From Bacteroidota bacterium (GTDB lineage: Bacteria > Bacteroidota > Rhodothermia > Rhodothermales > Bin80), in NCBI GenBank assembly GCA_028873925.1, contig JAPPNA010000180.1, forward strand, positions 1-41,229: a DNA stretch of 41,229 nt, written 5' to 3'. Positions within the stretch are counted from its first letter, which is position 1; every line of letters starts with the position of its first letter. The translations under genes were made by a program, and so were the position numbers. The notes under the pieces were generated by a model. It did no database searches. It was not told the origin of the DNA and saw only the letters and a program-made list of their open reading frames with translations. Positions 17,483-27,660 of the stretch are shown piece by piece.

Positions 17483-19843
17483 ATGGTCTACAATTCCGGC
17501 TTTCTGCCCCTTAGAAAAGCGGCCGTGCTCGGTGCCGGCACGATGGGTGCGCAGATCGCAGCTCACTTAGCCAATGCGGGGCTGGAGGTCCTGCTGCTGG
17601 ATATGCCGGCGGCCGCCGGGCAACCTGCCAACCGCGTGGTAGAGCGCAACCTCAAGGCTGCCACCCGCCTGAAGCCCGACCCGCTGTTTACCGCCTCAAC
17701 GCGCCAGCGCATCACCTGCGCCAATTTCAGAGACGACTGGGCCCGAATCGCCGATGCCGACTGGGTCATTGAGGCGGTCATTGAGCGGCCGGAAATCAAG
17801 CAGTCAATCATGGCTACGGTGGAATCCCATGCGCGGAGTGATGCGATTATATCCACTAATACCAGCGGGATTCCAATCCGGGTGATCAGCAAGGGGCGCA
17901 GCGCCGGATTCAAGAGCCGGTTTCTGGGCACGCATTTTTTTAATCCGCCCCGGTATCTGCGGCTGCTGGAGATCATTCCCGGTGAGGCTACCGATCCGAC
18001 CCTGGTATCCTATCTGCGGTGGTACGGGCGCGTATATCTCGGCAAAGGCACCGTGATCGCCAAGGATGTCCCCTATTTTATCGGCAACCGGATTGGCATC
18101 TACGGTATGATGGGTGCCATGGCGGAGTTTGCCGGCGGGGCGTATACCATTGAGGAGATTGATGCTCTGACCGGACCACTCGTGGGGCGACCCAAATCGG
18201 CGACGTTTCGGACTGCCGATCTGGTGGGGCTGGATGTAATGAGACTGGTGGGACAGAATCTGTATGAGAGCGTGCCTCACGATGAGAGTCGCGACCGCTT
18301 CAGTGTACCGCCGCTGGTGGACCGTCTGGTGGCCATGGGGGCTTTGGGAGCGAAAACACGCGCCGGCTTCTACCGTAAGGAGGGCCGCGTAATCAAGTCC
18401 ATCAACCCGGTTTCGGGCCGGTATGAACCGCCGGCACCGATGAATCTGGGGGACTTAAAGGCGCTGCGACAAGCGGGCGGACTGCACGCGCGTCTTCAGG
18501 CGCTGTACCAGGATCAGGGCTGGGCCGGAGCGTTTTTTCGGCGTACCTCCCTGGATCTGATGGGCTATGCGGCGCGCCGGATTGGTGAAATCACCGACTC
18601 ACCCGCCGCGGTGGATCAGGCCATGCGCTGGGGCTTCGGCTGGAAGTTGGGACCGTTTGAGATGTGGGATGTGCTGGGGTTTGACCGCGTGCGCTCCGAT
18701 ATGGGGGCGGCCGACATTGCACTGCCGGACTGGGTAACCGGCAGGCCTGACCGCAGCAGCTTCTACGGCCGGGGCGGTCGTCGGGTGTATGTGCCGGCAG
18801 ACGGGGCATTTGCGGAGGTGGACACCCCGGCGGATGAGCGCGGGCCAGCCATCCTGAAGGCGGCCGGCCAGGCGGACCTCTGGTTCAATCGGGAAGCCGG
18901 ACTGGTGGACTTGGGAAAAGATGTGGTGCTATTCGAGTTCCGGTCCAAAGCCTGCACGCTGGGGCGCCGGGTAATTCGCGGGTTGGTGGAGGCCATTGAC
19001 TATGTTGAATGCAACGCGAACCTGCGCGGAATGGTCATCGGCAATGAAGGAACGCACTTTTCCGTAGGTGCCAATCTGGCAGAAATGGCCCAGGCCGTTG
19101 GCGATGGGCAGTACCGGGTTATCAGTGATTACATTGGCGAGTTTCAGCGCGCCATGCAGCGTGTCCACTATGCGCGCAAACCGGTCGTCGCCGCAGTGCA
19201 TCAGCGGGCTTTGGGCGGAGGTTGTGAGCTTGTGATGTCTTCCTGTCATCCGGTCGCCGCTGCGGAGTCCTACCTTGGGCTGGTGGAGCTGGGTGTAGGC
19301 CTGATTCCTGCCGGTACCGGGTGTATGCGGCTGGCTGGGCGTGCCAGCGAACGGCACGCGGCTTATGACAGCGATCTGCAGCCCTTTGTGGCCCGATTCT
19401 ATGAACAGGTAGCGAAAGCGGAAGTCTCCACGAGTGCGGAGCGTGCCAGGGAAATGGCTTACATACCCGACCATACGCCGATTGTGATGAATGCGGCCCG
19501 GCGGTTTCATGTTGCCATTGAGCAGGTGCTGCATTTGTCCGAGCAGGGATACCGTCCCCCGGTCACGAAGGCAATTCGTGTTCTGGGACGGCCGGGTGCC
19601 GCCGCGATGTCCATGGGTGTATATCAGCTGCATCAGGGGCGGTTTATCAGCGATTACGACCGATTTCTGGCGGACCGGCTGGCGTATGTGATGACCGGAG
19701 GCGACTTGAGCGGTCCGCACGATGTGACCGAGGCGTATCTTCTGGATCTGGAGCGGGAGGTGTTCCTGAGCCTGTTGGGACAGCCCAAGACTCAGGAGCG
19801 CGTTATCGGGCTCTTGAAAACCAACAGACCTATCCGCAATTGA
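17483..19843 (+). CDS. fadN: 3-hydroxyacyl-CoA dehydrogenase/enoyl-CoA hydratase (FadN type)
   Basis: A 786-residue bifunctional beta-oxidation enzyme. ATG at 17483 places the NAD-binding motif AAVLGAGTMGAQIAAHLANA near the N-terminus. The dehydrogenase part also has GTHFFNPPRYLRLLEIIPG with the catalytic histidine and GRPKSATFRTADLVGLDV in its C-terminal domain. The enoyl-CoA hydratase domain follows, with KPVVAAVHQRALGGGCELVM (oxyanion-hole region) and LGLVELGVGLIPAGTG. Dehydrogenase before hydratase is the FadN order, the reverse of E. coli FadB. It oxidises and hydrates acyl-CoA intermediates in the cytoplasm. The thiolase gene follows after 3 bp and FadE after that, the same order as the Bacillus fadNAE operon. 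Confidence 0.94.
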   Translation: MVYNSGFLPLRKAAVLGAGTMGAQIAAHLANAGLEVLLLDMPAAAGQPANRVVERNLKAATRLKPDPLFTASTRQRITCANFRDDWARIADADWVIEAVIERPEIKQSIMATVESHARSDAIISTNTSGIPIRVISKGRSAGFKSRFLGTHFFNPPRYLRLLEIIPGEATDPTLVSYLRWYGRVYLGKGTVIAKDVPYFIGNRIGIYGMMGAMAEFAGGAYTIEEIDALTGPLVGRPKSATFRTADLVGLDVMRLVGQNLYESVPHDESRDRFSVPPLVDRLVAMGALGAKTRAGFYRKEGRVIKSINPVSGRYEPPAPMNLGDLKALRQAGGLHARLQALYQDQGWAGAFFRRTSLDLMGYAARRIGEITDSPAAVDQAMRWGFGWKLGPFEMWDVLGFDRVRSDMGAADIALPDWVTGRPDRSSFYGRGGRRVYVPADGAFAEVDTPADERGPAILKAAGQADLWFNREAGLVDLGKDVVLFEFRSKACTLGRRVIRGLVEAIDYVECNANLRGMVIGNEGTHFSVGANLAEMAQAVGDGQYRVISDYIGEFQRAMQRVHYARKPVVAAVHQRALGGGCELVMSSCHPVAAAESYLGLVELGVGLIPAGTGCMRLAGRASERHAAYDSDLQPFVARFYEQVAKAEVSTSAERAREMAYIPDHTPIVMNAARRFHVAIEQVLHLSEQGYRPPVTKAIRVLGRPGAAAMSMGVYQLHQGRFISDYDRFLADRLAYVMTGGDLSGPHDVTEAYLLDLEREVFLSLLGQPKTQERVIGLLKTNRPIRN

Positions 19844-19846
19844 GCC

Positions 19847-21031
19847 ATGCCCCAACAAGCCGTAATCGTTACAAGTCTGCGCACCCCCGTCGGCAAGGCC
19901 AAGCGGGGCACGCTGCGGTACATGCGGCCCGAAGCCATGGGGGCTGCCGCGGTGCGGGCTGCCGTGGAGCAGACACCCAATCTGACACCTGACCGCGTGG
20001 ACGATGTGCTGATGGGCTGTGCGTTTCCGGAAGGCCCCCAGGGCATGAATATCGGGCGGATCATCGCGCAGATGGCAGGGCTGCCGGAATCCGTGCCCGG
20101 AGCCACGGTGAATCGTTTCTGCTCATCAGGCCTCCAGACGATTGCCATGGCGGTGCAGTCCGTCAGTGCCGGATGGGCCGATTGTGTTGTCGCAGGCGGA
20201 ACGGAATCCATGACGCTGGTGCCGATGAGCGGCTATTATTTCCTGCCCGATCCCACGGTGGCGAGCAGGAATCCGAACGTCTATGTCTCCATGGGCAATA
20301 CGGCCGAGAATCTGGCTGAACAAAATCAGATTTCCCGCGAGGAGCAGGACCGGTTTGCGCTGCAGTCGCACCGCAAGGCCTTGGAAGCCATAGCCACGGG
20401 CAGTTTTAATGCGGAGATTGTGCCGCTGGAGGTGGGATTCACCACATTTGAGCAGGGTAGGTCCAAAGAATGGTCCGTAACGCTCAGTACGGACGAGGGC
20501 CCCCGGTCGGATACGAGCAGGGAAGCGCTGGCCCGTTTGCGCCCGGTATTCCGCAGAGGGGGAACGGTAACGGCGGGCAATGCCTCGCAGATGTCTGATG
20601 GGGCAGCGGCCAGTGTTGTGATGAGTGAGGAATTGGCCAAAAAACTGGACGCGACTCCGCTTGCCCGGATGGCCGGGTTTGCCGTGGCTGGCGTGCCTCC
20701 GGAGGTAATGGGAATAGGCCCGGTGGATGCGGTGCGTAAGGTGCTGCGTCAGACCGGGCTGAAGCTGAGCGATATCGGACTTGTTGAGCTCAATGAGGCG
20801 TTTGCAGCTCAGGCACTGAGTGTGATACGCGAGTTGCAGCTGGACGAATCCAAAGTTAACATATACGGGGGTGCGGTAGCACTGGGCCATCCGCTGGGGT
20901 GCACCGGGGCCAAACTTACGGCGACTCTGTTACATGCAATGGTCCGGCGGCGCGTCCGCTGGGGTATCTGTACGATGTGCATTGGCGGCGGGATGGGTGC
21001 AGCGGCCGTATTTGAGAATCTCGTGATGTGA
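19847..21031 (+). CDS. fadA: Acetyl-CoA acyltransferase (thiolase)
   Basis: A 394-residue thiolase that cleaves 3-ketoacyl-CoA to acetyl-CoA and a shortened acyl-CoA. The acylated cysteine lies in [18 protein letters not shown]. The histidine is in [12 protein letters not shown] / [17 protein letters not shown], and the second cysteine is in [15 protein letters not shown]. Length is normal for the family. The gene starts 3 bp after fadN, and the fadE start lies at its stop (GTG at 21028 overlaps it; ATG at 21034 follows it by 2 bp), so the three are translationally linked. It completes the last step of the beta-oxidation cycle. Confidence 0.95.
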   Translation: MPQQAVIVTSLRTPVGKAKRGTLRYMRPEAMGAAAVRAAVEQTPNLTPDRVDDVLMGCAFPEGPQGMNIGRIIAQMAGLPESVPGATVNRFCSSGLQTIAMAVQSVSAGWADCVVAGGTESMTLVPMSGYYFLPDPTVASRNPNVYVSMGNTAENLAEQNQISREEQDRFALQSHRKALEAIATGSFNAEIVPLEVGFTTFEQGRSKEWSVTLSTDEGPRSDTSREALARLRPVFRRGGTVTAGNASQMSDGAAASVVMSEELAKKLDATPLARMAGFAVAGVPPEVMGIGPVDAVRKVLRQTGLKLSDIGLVELNEAFAAQALSVIRELQLDESKVNIYGGAVALGHPLGCTGAKLTATLLHAMVRRRVRWGICTMCIGGGMGAAAVFENLVM

Positions 21032-21033
21032 TC

Positions 21034-23484
21034 ATGCAGGACTGGGTGCTGTACGGGGAGCTGGCATGGTGGCAGGTGACGCTTGGGGCTGTCGCGGCCG
21101 TTGCCGTGCTCGGGTATACAGGCACCCGGTTCTGGTTGTGGAGTGTACTGGCACTGATCCTGCTGTACTTTGGAGGTGCTGGTCTGACGGTTCTGGCGGT
21201 AGTTTTGGCGGTCGCGCTTGTGTTTGTCTCATTGCCGCTCCGACGGGCGCTGGTCACCCGCCCGATCATGGCCATCATCGGTCGCATGGGGCTGCTTCCC
21301 ACCATCTCTGATACCGAGGAGGTGGCGATAAAGGCGGGGACGGTATGGGTGGAGGGTGAGCTGTTTTCGGGCCGGCCGGCCTGGAAGCGTATCCTTACCT
21401 CCGCTTATCCGCGGCTCAATGCTGAGGAGCAGGCTTTTCTGGATGGTCCGGTGGAAGAGTTATGTGCGATGGTGGATGAGTGGCATGTGTGGGTAAACCG
21501 CCGGTTTCCCGAAGAAGCCTGGCAGCTCATTGAGCGCGAAAAACTCTTCGGCATGATCATCCCCCGCGATTACGGGGGACTTGGTTTTTCGGCCATGCTG
21601 AACAGTGCGGTGGTTCAGAAGCTGCAGTCACGCTGCAGCCCGATGGCCACTACGGTCATGGTGCCGAATTCGCTCGGCCCGGCCGAACTGCTGATTCACT
21701 ACGGCACGCAGCAGCAGCGGGACCACTATCTGCCCAAACTGGCGGATGCCACCTTTATCCCGGCTTTTGCGCTGACCGAGCCGCAGGCAGGATCCGATGC
21801 AGGGGCGATTAGGGCCGAAGGGGTGCTGTTTCAAAGCTCGGATGGTGAGCTCATGATTCGGCTGAACTGGCAGAAACGCTATATCACGCTGGCTGCGGTG
21901 GCCCATGTGCTGGGTCTTGCCTTCAAACTGCGGGATCCGGACAATCTGCTGGGGCGCGGCGAACATCCGGGCATCACCTGCGCGCTGATCCCGTCGGACG
22001 CGCCGGGTATTGTGCGTAACCGGCGGCATGATCCGCTGGGGGTGCCCTTTGTGAATGCGCCTTTTGAGGGACATGATGTGACTGTGCCGCTGGAGGCCGT
22101 TATCGGCGGTGCGGATGGGGTTGGACGGGGCTGGCGGATGCTGATGGAATCGCTGGCGGCAGGCCGGGGGATTTCGCTGCCGGCATCCGCGTTGGGAAGT
22201 GCTAAGCGGGTCTTTCTGGTGGCATCAGCTCATGCGGCGGTCAGGCGGCAGTTTGGTCTGCCAATCGGCAAATTCGGCGGCATAGAGGAGCCGCTCGCCC
22301 GGATCGGCGGATTCACGTACCTGATGGACGCGGCGCGTCGGTACACACTGGGTGGAATTGATAAGGGCGCGGCACCGGCGGTTGTTACGGCCATGGTGAA
22401 GTACTATCTGACCGAACTCGGGCGCAACATCGTCATGGATGGCATGGATATTTTGGGCGGCAACGCGATTTCCTGTGGTCCGCGCAATCTGATGGCCTCC
22501 GTCTATCTGAGCAACCCGATTGCCATTACCGTTGAAGGTGCCAACATCCTGACGCGCACATTGATGATTTTCGGCCAGGGAGCCATTCGCTGTCATCCTT
22601 GGGCCTACAGGGAAATTGTCGCCCTACAGCAGCGTGATTTGAGGGAATTTGACCGAACCTTCTGGGGGCATATCGGCCATGTCGTCCGCAATGCCATCCG
22701 CAGTCAGCTCCTGGCGGCGACACGCGGCTATGTCAGCCGGCTGCCGGTGCGGGGAGCGGCGAGGCGCTACGTCCGGCGCATCAACTGGGCATCGGCCTCG
22801 TTTGCCTTTTTGGCCGATGTAGCGATGGGCGCACTCGGCGGCAGTCTTAAGCGTGAAGAGAAGATTACCGGCCGTTTCGCGGACATCTTTTCGTGGATGT
22901 ATCTGGGGTCGGCCACCGTACGGAGGTTTGAGGCGGAAGGCAGGCGCAGTGAGGATCTGCCGTACTTCCGGTGGTCCATGGAGTACGCGCTGCACCAGAT
23001 CCAACTCGGCTTTGAGGGTCTGCTGTTGAATCTGCGTGTGCCCGGGCTGACCTGGTTTATTCGGGGTCCGGCATTCTGGCTGCATCGGATGAATACTTTC
23101 GGGCGGGGACCGTCGGACCGCACCGGACATCAGGTGGCCCGGCTGATGCAGATCCCGTCCAGGCAGCGGCGGCGAATGACCGAAGGGGCTTATGTGCCCA
23201 CGGATACAACTGAGGCCTTGGGCAGACTTGAAGCAGCATTGATGTTTGCACATCGCGCCCAAGGGGTGGAAGCCAAGATCCGTGCGGCCGTTCGATCCCG
23301 TCAGCTGGCAGGCCGACCCAGGTCCACGCGAAAGGATCGCGCGCATGCGGCGGGTGTGATTACCGATACTGAGTTGGCTCTGTTACGTGAGGCGGAGGCC
23401 GCCTGCCTTGATGCCATTCAGGTAGATGCGTTCGATCTGGAATCCTACGCCCGCCATTACCAGAAAGAGAAAATCCCAGCCTAA
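21034..23484 (+). CDS. fadE: Acyl-CoA dehydrogenase, FadE type
   Basis: A large (816-residue) acyl-CoA dehydrogenase. The N-terminus carries two or three hydrophobic segments (about residues 13-65), as in proteobacterial FadE, so the enzyme is membrane-associated. The dehydrogenase core has FGMIIPRDYGGLGFSAMLNS, PAFALTEPQAGSDAGAIR (FAD/substrate binding), RQFGLPIGKFGGIEEPLARI, and GGNAISCGPRNL. The long extra C-terminal domain seen in FadE follows. It introduces the first double bond in acyl-CoA. A GTG at 21028 is an equally possible start that would overlap the thiolase stop. This FadE form, rather than the shorter Bacillus one, sits in a Bacillus-like fadNAE order. Confidence 0.94.
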   Translation: MQDWVLYGELAWWQVTLGAVAAVAVLGYTGTRFWLWSVLALILLYFGGAGLTVLAVVLAVALVFVSLPLRRALVTRPIMAIIGRMGLLPTISDTEEVAIKAGTVWVEGELFSGRPAWKRILTSAYPRLNAEEQAFLDGPVEELCAMVDEWHVWVNRRFPEEAWQLIEREKLFGMIIPRDYGGLGFSAMLNSAVVQKLQSRCSPMATTVMVPNSLGPAELLIHYGTQQQRDHYLPKLADATFIPAFALTEPQAGSDAGAIRAEGVLFQSSDGELMIRLNWQKRYITLAAVAHVLGLAFKLRDPDNLLGRGEHPGITCALIPSDAPGIVRNRRHDPLGVPFVNAPFEGHDVTVPLEAVIGGADGVGRGWRMLMESLAAGRGISLPASALGSAKRVFLVASAHAAVRRQFGLPIGKFGGIEEPLARIGGFTYLMDAARRYTLGGIDKGAAPAVVTAMVKYYLTELGRNIVMDGMDILGGNAISCGPRNLMASVYLSNPIAITVEGANILTRTLMIFGQGAIRCHPWAYREIVALQQRDLREFDRTFWGHIGHVVRNAIRSQLLAATRGYVSRLPVRGAARRYVRRINWASASFAFLADVAMGALGGSLKREEKITGRFADIFSWMYLGSATVRRFEAEGRRSEDLPYFRWSMEYALHQIQLGFEGLLLNLRVPGLTWFIRGPAFWLHRMNTFGRGPSDRTGHQVARLMQIPSRQRRRMTEGAYVPTDTTEALGRLEAALMFAHRAQGVEAKIRAAVRSRQLAGRPRSTRKDRAHAAGVITDTELALLREAEAACLDAIQVDAFDLESYARHYQKEKIPA

Positions 23485-23485
23485 C

Positions 23486-23929
23486 ATGTCATTTTTGCAT
23501 CAGAGCCTTGTGCTGCTTCATGTGATAACCGCCGCGGCGTGGTTCGGTCTGAGTCTGCGATTGGGTCCGCAGGCGCGTTTGGCGGCTTCCGGTGCCGCTG
23601 CCGTAGTTGAAGATGGTCAGCACACGGTACGGCTGTTGAATCTGTTTATGCTGCTGACATTTGCGTTTTCGATGGGGGCTTTAGGGTTGGGCGGAGGGTA
23701 TGTGGGTCAGATGCAGTACCACATCGCGTCAGCACTGATCGTGGTGTTGTTGGCCTTCCAGTACTTCCTGATCCGCCCGGCCTGGGGCCGACTGGCGCGC
23801 CTGGCGGCGGCTGGAGAGTCCGCCGAGCCTGCTGCCCGCCGCATCGGGATGTATGCGGGTCTGGGGCATCTGATCTGGCTGATCCTGTTGGTGCTGATGT
23901 TCTGGAACCGCTTCGCGGCTGCGTTGTAG
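23486..23929 (+). CDS. Small four-helix integral membrane protein
   Basis: A 147-residue protein with about four transmembrane helices: residues 5-20, 46-68, 76-95 and 118-143. ATG at 23486 is 1 bp after the fadE stop, so it is probably the fourth gene of the operon. The N-terminal SLVLLHVITAAAWFGLSLRL, with a histidine and W-F-G in the first helix, resembles small CopD/DUF2269-like or cytochrome-like membrane proteins. I cannot name its function. Its position suggests a link to membrane-bound electron transfer from FadE, but that is inference. Confidence 0.7.
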   Translation: MSFLHQSLVLLHVITAAAWFGLSLRLGPQARLAASGAAAVVEDGQHTVRLLNLFMLLTFAFSMGALGLGGGYVGQMQYHIASALIVVLLAFQYFLIRPAWGRLARLAAAGESAEPAARRIGMYAGLGHLIWLILLVLMFWNRFAAAL

Positions 23930-23974
23930 GATCATCTGTTTGGTTCCGATCATAAGACGAGAATTTCGGGAATT

Positions 23975-24169
23975 ATGGCTACGAAGCGTATGAATGAGAG
24001 CTGGCAGCAGGTTAGGAGCCAGATTGAGTCCATTTGGAGTGAGGCCACCTTTTCAGATCAGGAGATGAAGAAGGCTCGAGGCAACATGCGCAGGATGGTC
24101 AATTTGATTCACCAGAAGACCGGTGAGCCGACATCTGAGATCTTCCAGAAGATCAGCGCCATAATTTAA
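23975..24169 (+). CDS. CsbD-like small protein
   Basis: A 64-residue, strongly charged helical protein. The pattern ESWQQVRSQIESIWSEATFS followed by a basic helix and HQKTGEPTSEIFQKI resembles CsbD-type general stress proteins (tryptophan followed by a K/Q-rich helix, then a second helix with K-x-G). Such proteins are induced by stress and have no defined activity. The gene is 45 bp after the membrane-protein gene and ends 20 bp before a decayed gene. Similarity is by pattern only, and it could be a different small helical protein. Confidence 0.6.
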   Translation: MATKRMNESWQQVRSQIESIWSEATFSDQEMKKARGNMRRMVNLIHQKTGEPTSEIFQKISAII

Positions 24170-24189
24170 GCGCGGGTGTCCGTATCCGG

Positions 24190-25235
24190 CATTTGTGTTC
24201 ACCCTGTGAACTCCCAGATGGCCCCGCCGCGATCGTCAGCCGGGCCTGTAGCTTCGCGAGTCACCTGAGACTTGACCTTGCCGGGTGCCGCCTTTGTGCG
24301 GCAGCATTTGCTGCGGCCGTTGGATTTGCTGCTGCAGCCCAAGAGATGCCTCCCCGATTCTTGGTGGATGAAGGTAGCCCACCTATGTCCGGGACTTCGG
24401 ATACTCCGACATTGGGCCGGATTGGGCCATCGCTGCGGACAACGACGAGGGTCTGTTTCTGATCGAATCAGACCTACGCACCGCGAAGATTGGGGTGGCT
24501 GGGGATGGGCCGTATGCAATCCGTCAGGTGTCGTCGTTCGCTATCACGCGGGATAAGTTGGACAACCGGCTGGGGCGGATAATCAATTTCAACAGGTTCG
24601 TGGGTTGCCGAGGTTACGGACCTGACCTGTGTCAGCAGTCTGAGTAGGGTGGATGGCTCGTACTACTGGGCATCAGCTAAACATACCAGCTTAACGCCGG
24701 GGGACCGGCCACTGCTGATTCGTCTGGTACTGGTGGTGAGCCTGAATTGTTGGGTCTTTCTCCAGAAGCAGACCGCCTGCTGATCCGCACGACGGCCGGA
24801 TGGCGGCTCCATCCGATCATGATAATGGATGGTGTGCTGCCATTCTCACATCGCGTTTGGAAGCACGATTTGCGGAACACGGAGGCATCCTACATCAGGT
24901 TAGCGCACGATTCAGGCGATATTTCCAGATACGCTCAGGCGGCAGACTCAAATGACATTGGCGAGGCAATGGCGCAACTGGAATCTGCATTGGGCCTGTT
25001 CCTGCTGGAGGATCATTTCAAAGTGTTATCCAAGCGCCAAAGGCGGCTCGGACTGTGTTCCTACAGCGAAGGGCGAAATCCGCATCACATTGATTTCGCG
25101 CGTGGAGGCCGGTTCTACAGTCTCAATAAGACCGGGTCGGAATCAGGTATCTACGAATTCCTGCAAGTTGCGCCGCCGGGGAGCAGGTGCGCCGGACCGC
25201 GGGGAGCGGCCAGTCTTCTTCGCAGACGGGTGTGA
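24190..25235 (+). pseudogene. Frameshifted secreted protein, probably 6-bladed beta-propeller
   Basis: Protein-like sequence continues through at least three reading-frame changes. A signal-like stretch (CAAAFAAAVGFAAAAQEMPP) is in frame 1 until about 24370. Frame 0, 24378-24647, reads YVRDFGYSDIGPDWAIAADN, then EGLFLIESDLRTAKIGVAGD, then IRQVSSFAITRDKLDNRLGR. Near 24595 it passes to frame 1 with EVTDLTCVSSLSRVDGSYYW and then LTPGDRPLLIR. After about 24720 it returns to frame 0, ELLGLSPEADRLLIRTTAGW, running to a stop at 25235. The DIGPDWAIAADNDEGLF and RLGRII pieces are like blades of Bacteroidota 6-bladed beta-propeller proteins. Either this gene is decayed or the assembly has indels here. 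Boundaries are approximate; the family assignment is moderate. Confidence 0.5.
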
Positions 25236-25649
25236 CTGATTTCAGAGCTGTCCGTAGGACCTGGTGTTACGGTCGGATAGGGCGGTGTCGCGACCTCTTG
25301 GGTGGTGCGATTCTGCCTGCCGGGTATCAGAATTTTGCGGGACTTTTGGCCGCAATCGTTATGGACTCTGCAAGTTCAAGATCATGCTGCGCATTTGTCC
25401 GCCCTAACGTTCCGGCTACCGCATCCCTATGCGTTGCACGAGCGCATGGCGATGGCCCGGCGCACCGGATGCCGCCGCAGATTCACGGGTTTTGCGCTGG
25501 ATCAGTAGCAGACTTGGGCGCTGTGCTCCGAGGAGACTGGCAGCCAATGTGAGCAATTGTGCAGCAAGTCAAGGCCCGCCGCGTCCGATTGGGCAACACC
25601 GGGTAGCCACGGCATTATCCGCATTCCTGAGCCGCGTATCTTGTACAGC
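25236..25649. other. Gap before the GWxTD gene, no clear gene
   Basis: One short plus-strand frame (25302-25508) translates to LPHPYALHERMAMARRTGCR and similar, which looks weakly protein-like but matches nothing I know. It may be a further remnant of the decayed gene to its left. No promoter or RNA was recognised. Confidence 0.35.
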
Positions 25650-27647
25650 ATGGCATGGCTTTTTCTGTTTCTGCCCATACTTGCGGCTCCTGCAGACGAT
25701 TTGCGAGCGGCCAAAGAGGCCGTACGTGACGGAGAGTATGCGCACGCGATTACGCTGCTGAGCACCTACCTGGAGGCCAATCCGTCCGATCTGGAGGCAC
25801 ATTACTGGCGGGGTATCGCCTATCGAGAGCGTGGTAAGCACCCCACACTCAAGAATCGCGTGCGGCAGATCCTGCAGCGTGGCGCACAGGACTTTGAAGG
25901 AGTGCTGGCCCAGGATTCAGCCTATCAGGATGTGCTGTTTCAATACGCGCTACTTAAGAAATATCAGGGAGACCTTCGTACAGCAATCAGTCTCGGTGAG
26001 GCGCAGCTGCGCCACCGCAGGGACATGGTGCATGTGCTTGCCGGTGTGCTTGACCTGTATTGGCGTTATCTCGCCGAAAACGCCCCGGAAAAGGCCCGAC
26101 AATGGTTGCGTACTCAGTCGGGCCTATTCACCCAAGTCTTCATCGGGCGCACGTATGAGCGACAGGGTCTGTTTGATCTGGCCGAGTCGTACTACGAAGA
26201 GGTGATTGCGGAAGAAGAGGATCATGCTGCACTGGTGCGCCTCCCGGTAAGGCTTGCACTCGCGAGACTGGACTTTGCACGAAGGTTCCCGGAAGCCGGA
26301 ACGGTCGGGGTTATGGAAGCGATAGAGGATGTTGAGACCGCAACGGAGGCGCTGGTCCTGTTCCAAGAGATCAGGACTATCGCCAGCCCGGCGGAAATCT
26401 CCGCCTTCCGAAGTATTCAAAACCCCGCCGACTACCGAATCTTTTTTGAGGTATTCTGGATCAGTAGGGATCCTATGCCAGCGGCACCCTACAACGCACG
26501 TATGGCCGAGCACTATCGACGGCTGCGCGTGGCGGAGCAGGATTACTTGTTCTACGGGTTCCGGTCGTGGTACCGCAGTCAGTTTACTCATGAAGCGGCA
26601 TTCTTCCCCGAGACCTATACGCTGAGTCAGGACTATGATGACCGTGGAATCATTTTCATCCGTCACGGCGAACCGGATGACTACACGGTGGGCGAAGCTA
26701 ACTCCTGGCTCTATCGGGATTCGCTCCTGGTTTTTCACTTTGCCCCCACCTGCATGGGGAGTGTGTGCAGTGTTTTCACGCACTTTGTCCCCTCGCCCGA
26801 AGGTCCCACGTTTCATCCTGGCATCGTTGGGTTGGACTATATCGATGCTGAGCGTCGGACCGGCGCTTTTCTGATGCAGGGGCTCAGCACGGACCGCCAC
26901 ACCTGGCCCGCCGGCACGCGGCTCTGGGAAATGCCCTATATGATGGCATCTTTTCGCGGCCTGGATGGGCGGTCCCTGGTGGAGGTATATTATCGCGTGC
27001 CGTTGGAGCCTGATGATGGCCGCGACTCAACGCTGGTTGAGGTCGGATTCGCGGCGCATGACGCACGCTGGCAGCAGGTCAGTTATGTCAGAGCCAGCCG
27101 CCGGAGAGCCGCCGGAGCGTTTGTAGAACGCGTCCAGGTGGACCTGGCGGCGGCTCCGCACAATTTGAGCCTGTATGCCCGCGAGGCGGACGGCCCACAT
27201 CTGGCGGCTCATCGTTTCCAATACACGCCCGCCCGGTTTGATCAGCTCGGGCTGAAGGTCAGTGACTTACTGTTGGCTGACTCAATAAATGTGCTGCCGG
27301 ATGCGCAGCTCCGCGAGGATTATCTGGTCCATGTTAATCCGGCCGCCACGGCAACTTCTGCGGAGCCCGTATTTGCTTACTTTGAGGTTTATGACTTACT
27401 CGCGGCCCCCGACGGGCAGACCCGTTACTATCTCGCGTACACGCTGATTCCGGACAGAGGGGGCCGCAGCCGGGCCATAGCCCTGCAGACGCAAGAGCAG
27501 CGCAGCGAATCTGCGTCTCCTATTGAACATGTTGCCATTGATCTGACAGATGTTCCAAAGGGCCGGTACACGCTGGAGGTGACCATCACTGACTTGGAGC
27601 GTGGCCAGGAAGCCGTTACGTCAAGGTCATTGGAGATCAAGAACTGA
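25650..27647 (+). CDS. TPR and GWxTD-domain protein, exported
   Basis: A 665-residue protein beginning with a short hydrophobic signal (MAWLFLFLPILAAPAD) when ATG 25650 is used; the longer frame from 25557 would hide it. The first third has tetratricopeptide-like repeats (DGEYAHAITLLSTYLEANPS and later helices). The centre carries the GWxTD-type domain: DYLFYGFRSWYRSQFTHEAA, YDDRGIIFIRHGEPDDYTVG, and NSWLYRDSLLVFHF. The last part is beta-rich and ends GRYTLEVTITDLERGQEAVT. GWxTD proteins are found mainly in Bacteroidota, Ignavibacteria and Acidobacteria; their biochemical role is not established. It ends only 13 bp from the convergent polyprenyl synthase gene. Confidence 0.88.
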   Translation: MAWLFLFLPILAAPADDLRAAKEAVRDGEYAHAITLLSTYLEANPSDLEAHYWRGIAYRERGKHPTLKNRVRQILQRGAQDFEGVLAQDSAYQDVLFQYALLKKYQGDLRTAISLGEAQLRHRRDMVHVLAGVLDLYWRYLAENAPEKARQWLRTQSGLFTQVFIGRTYERQGLFDLAESYYEEVIAEEEDHAALVRLPVRLALARLDFARRFPEAGTVGVMEAIEDVETATEALVLFQEIRTIASPAEISAFRSIQNPADYRIFFEVFWISRDPMPAAPYNARMAEHYRRLRVAEQDYLFYGFRSWYRSQFTHEAAFFPETYTLSQDYDDRGIIFIRHGEPDDYTVGEANSWLYRDSLLVFHFAPTCMGSVCSVFTHFVPSPEGPTFHPGIVGLDYIDAERRTGAFLMQGLSTDRHTWPAGTRLWEMPYMMASFRGLDGRSLVEVYYRVPLEPDDGRDSTLVEVGFAAHDARWQQVSYVRASRRRAAGAFVERVQVDLAAAPHNLSLYAREADGPHLAAHRFQYTPARFDQLGLKVSDLLLADSINVLPDAQLREDYLVHVNPAATATSAEPVFAYFEVYDLLAAPDGQTRYYLAYTLIPDRGGRSRAIALQTQEQRSESASPIEHVAIDLTDVPKGRYTLEVTITDLERGQEAVTSRSLEIKN

Positions 27648-27660
27648 TCGGCCCGCGCAT

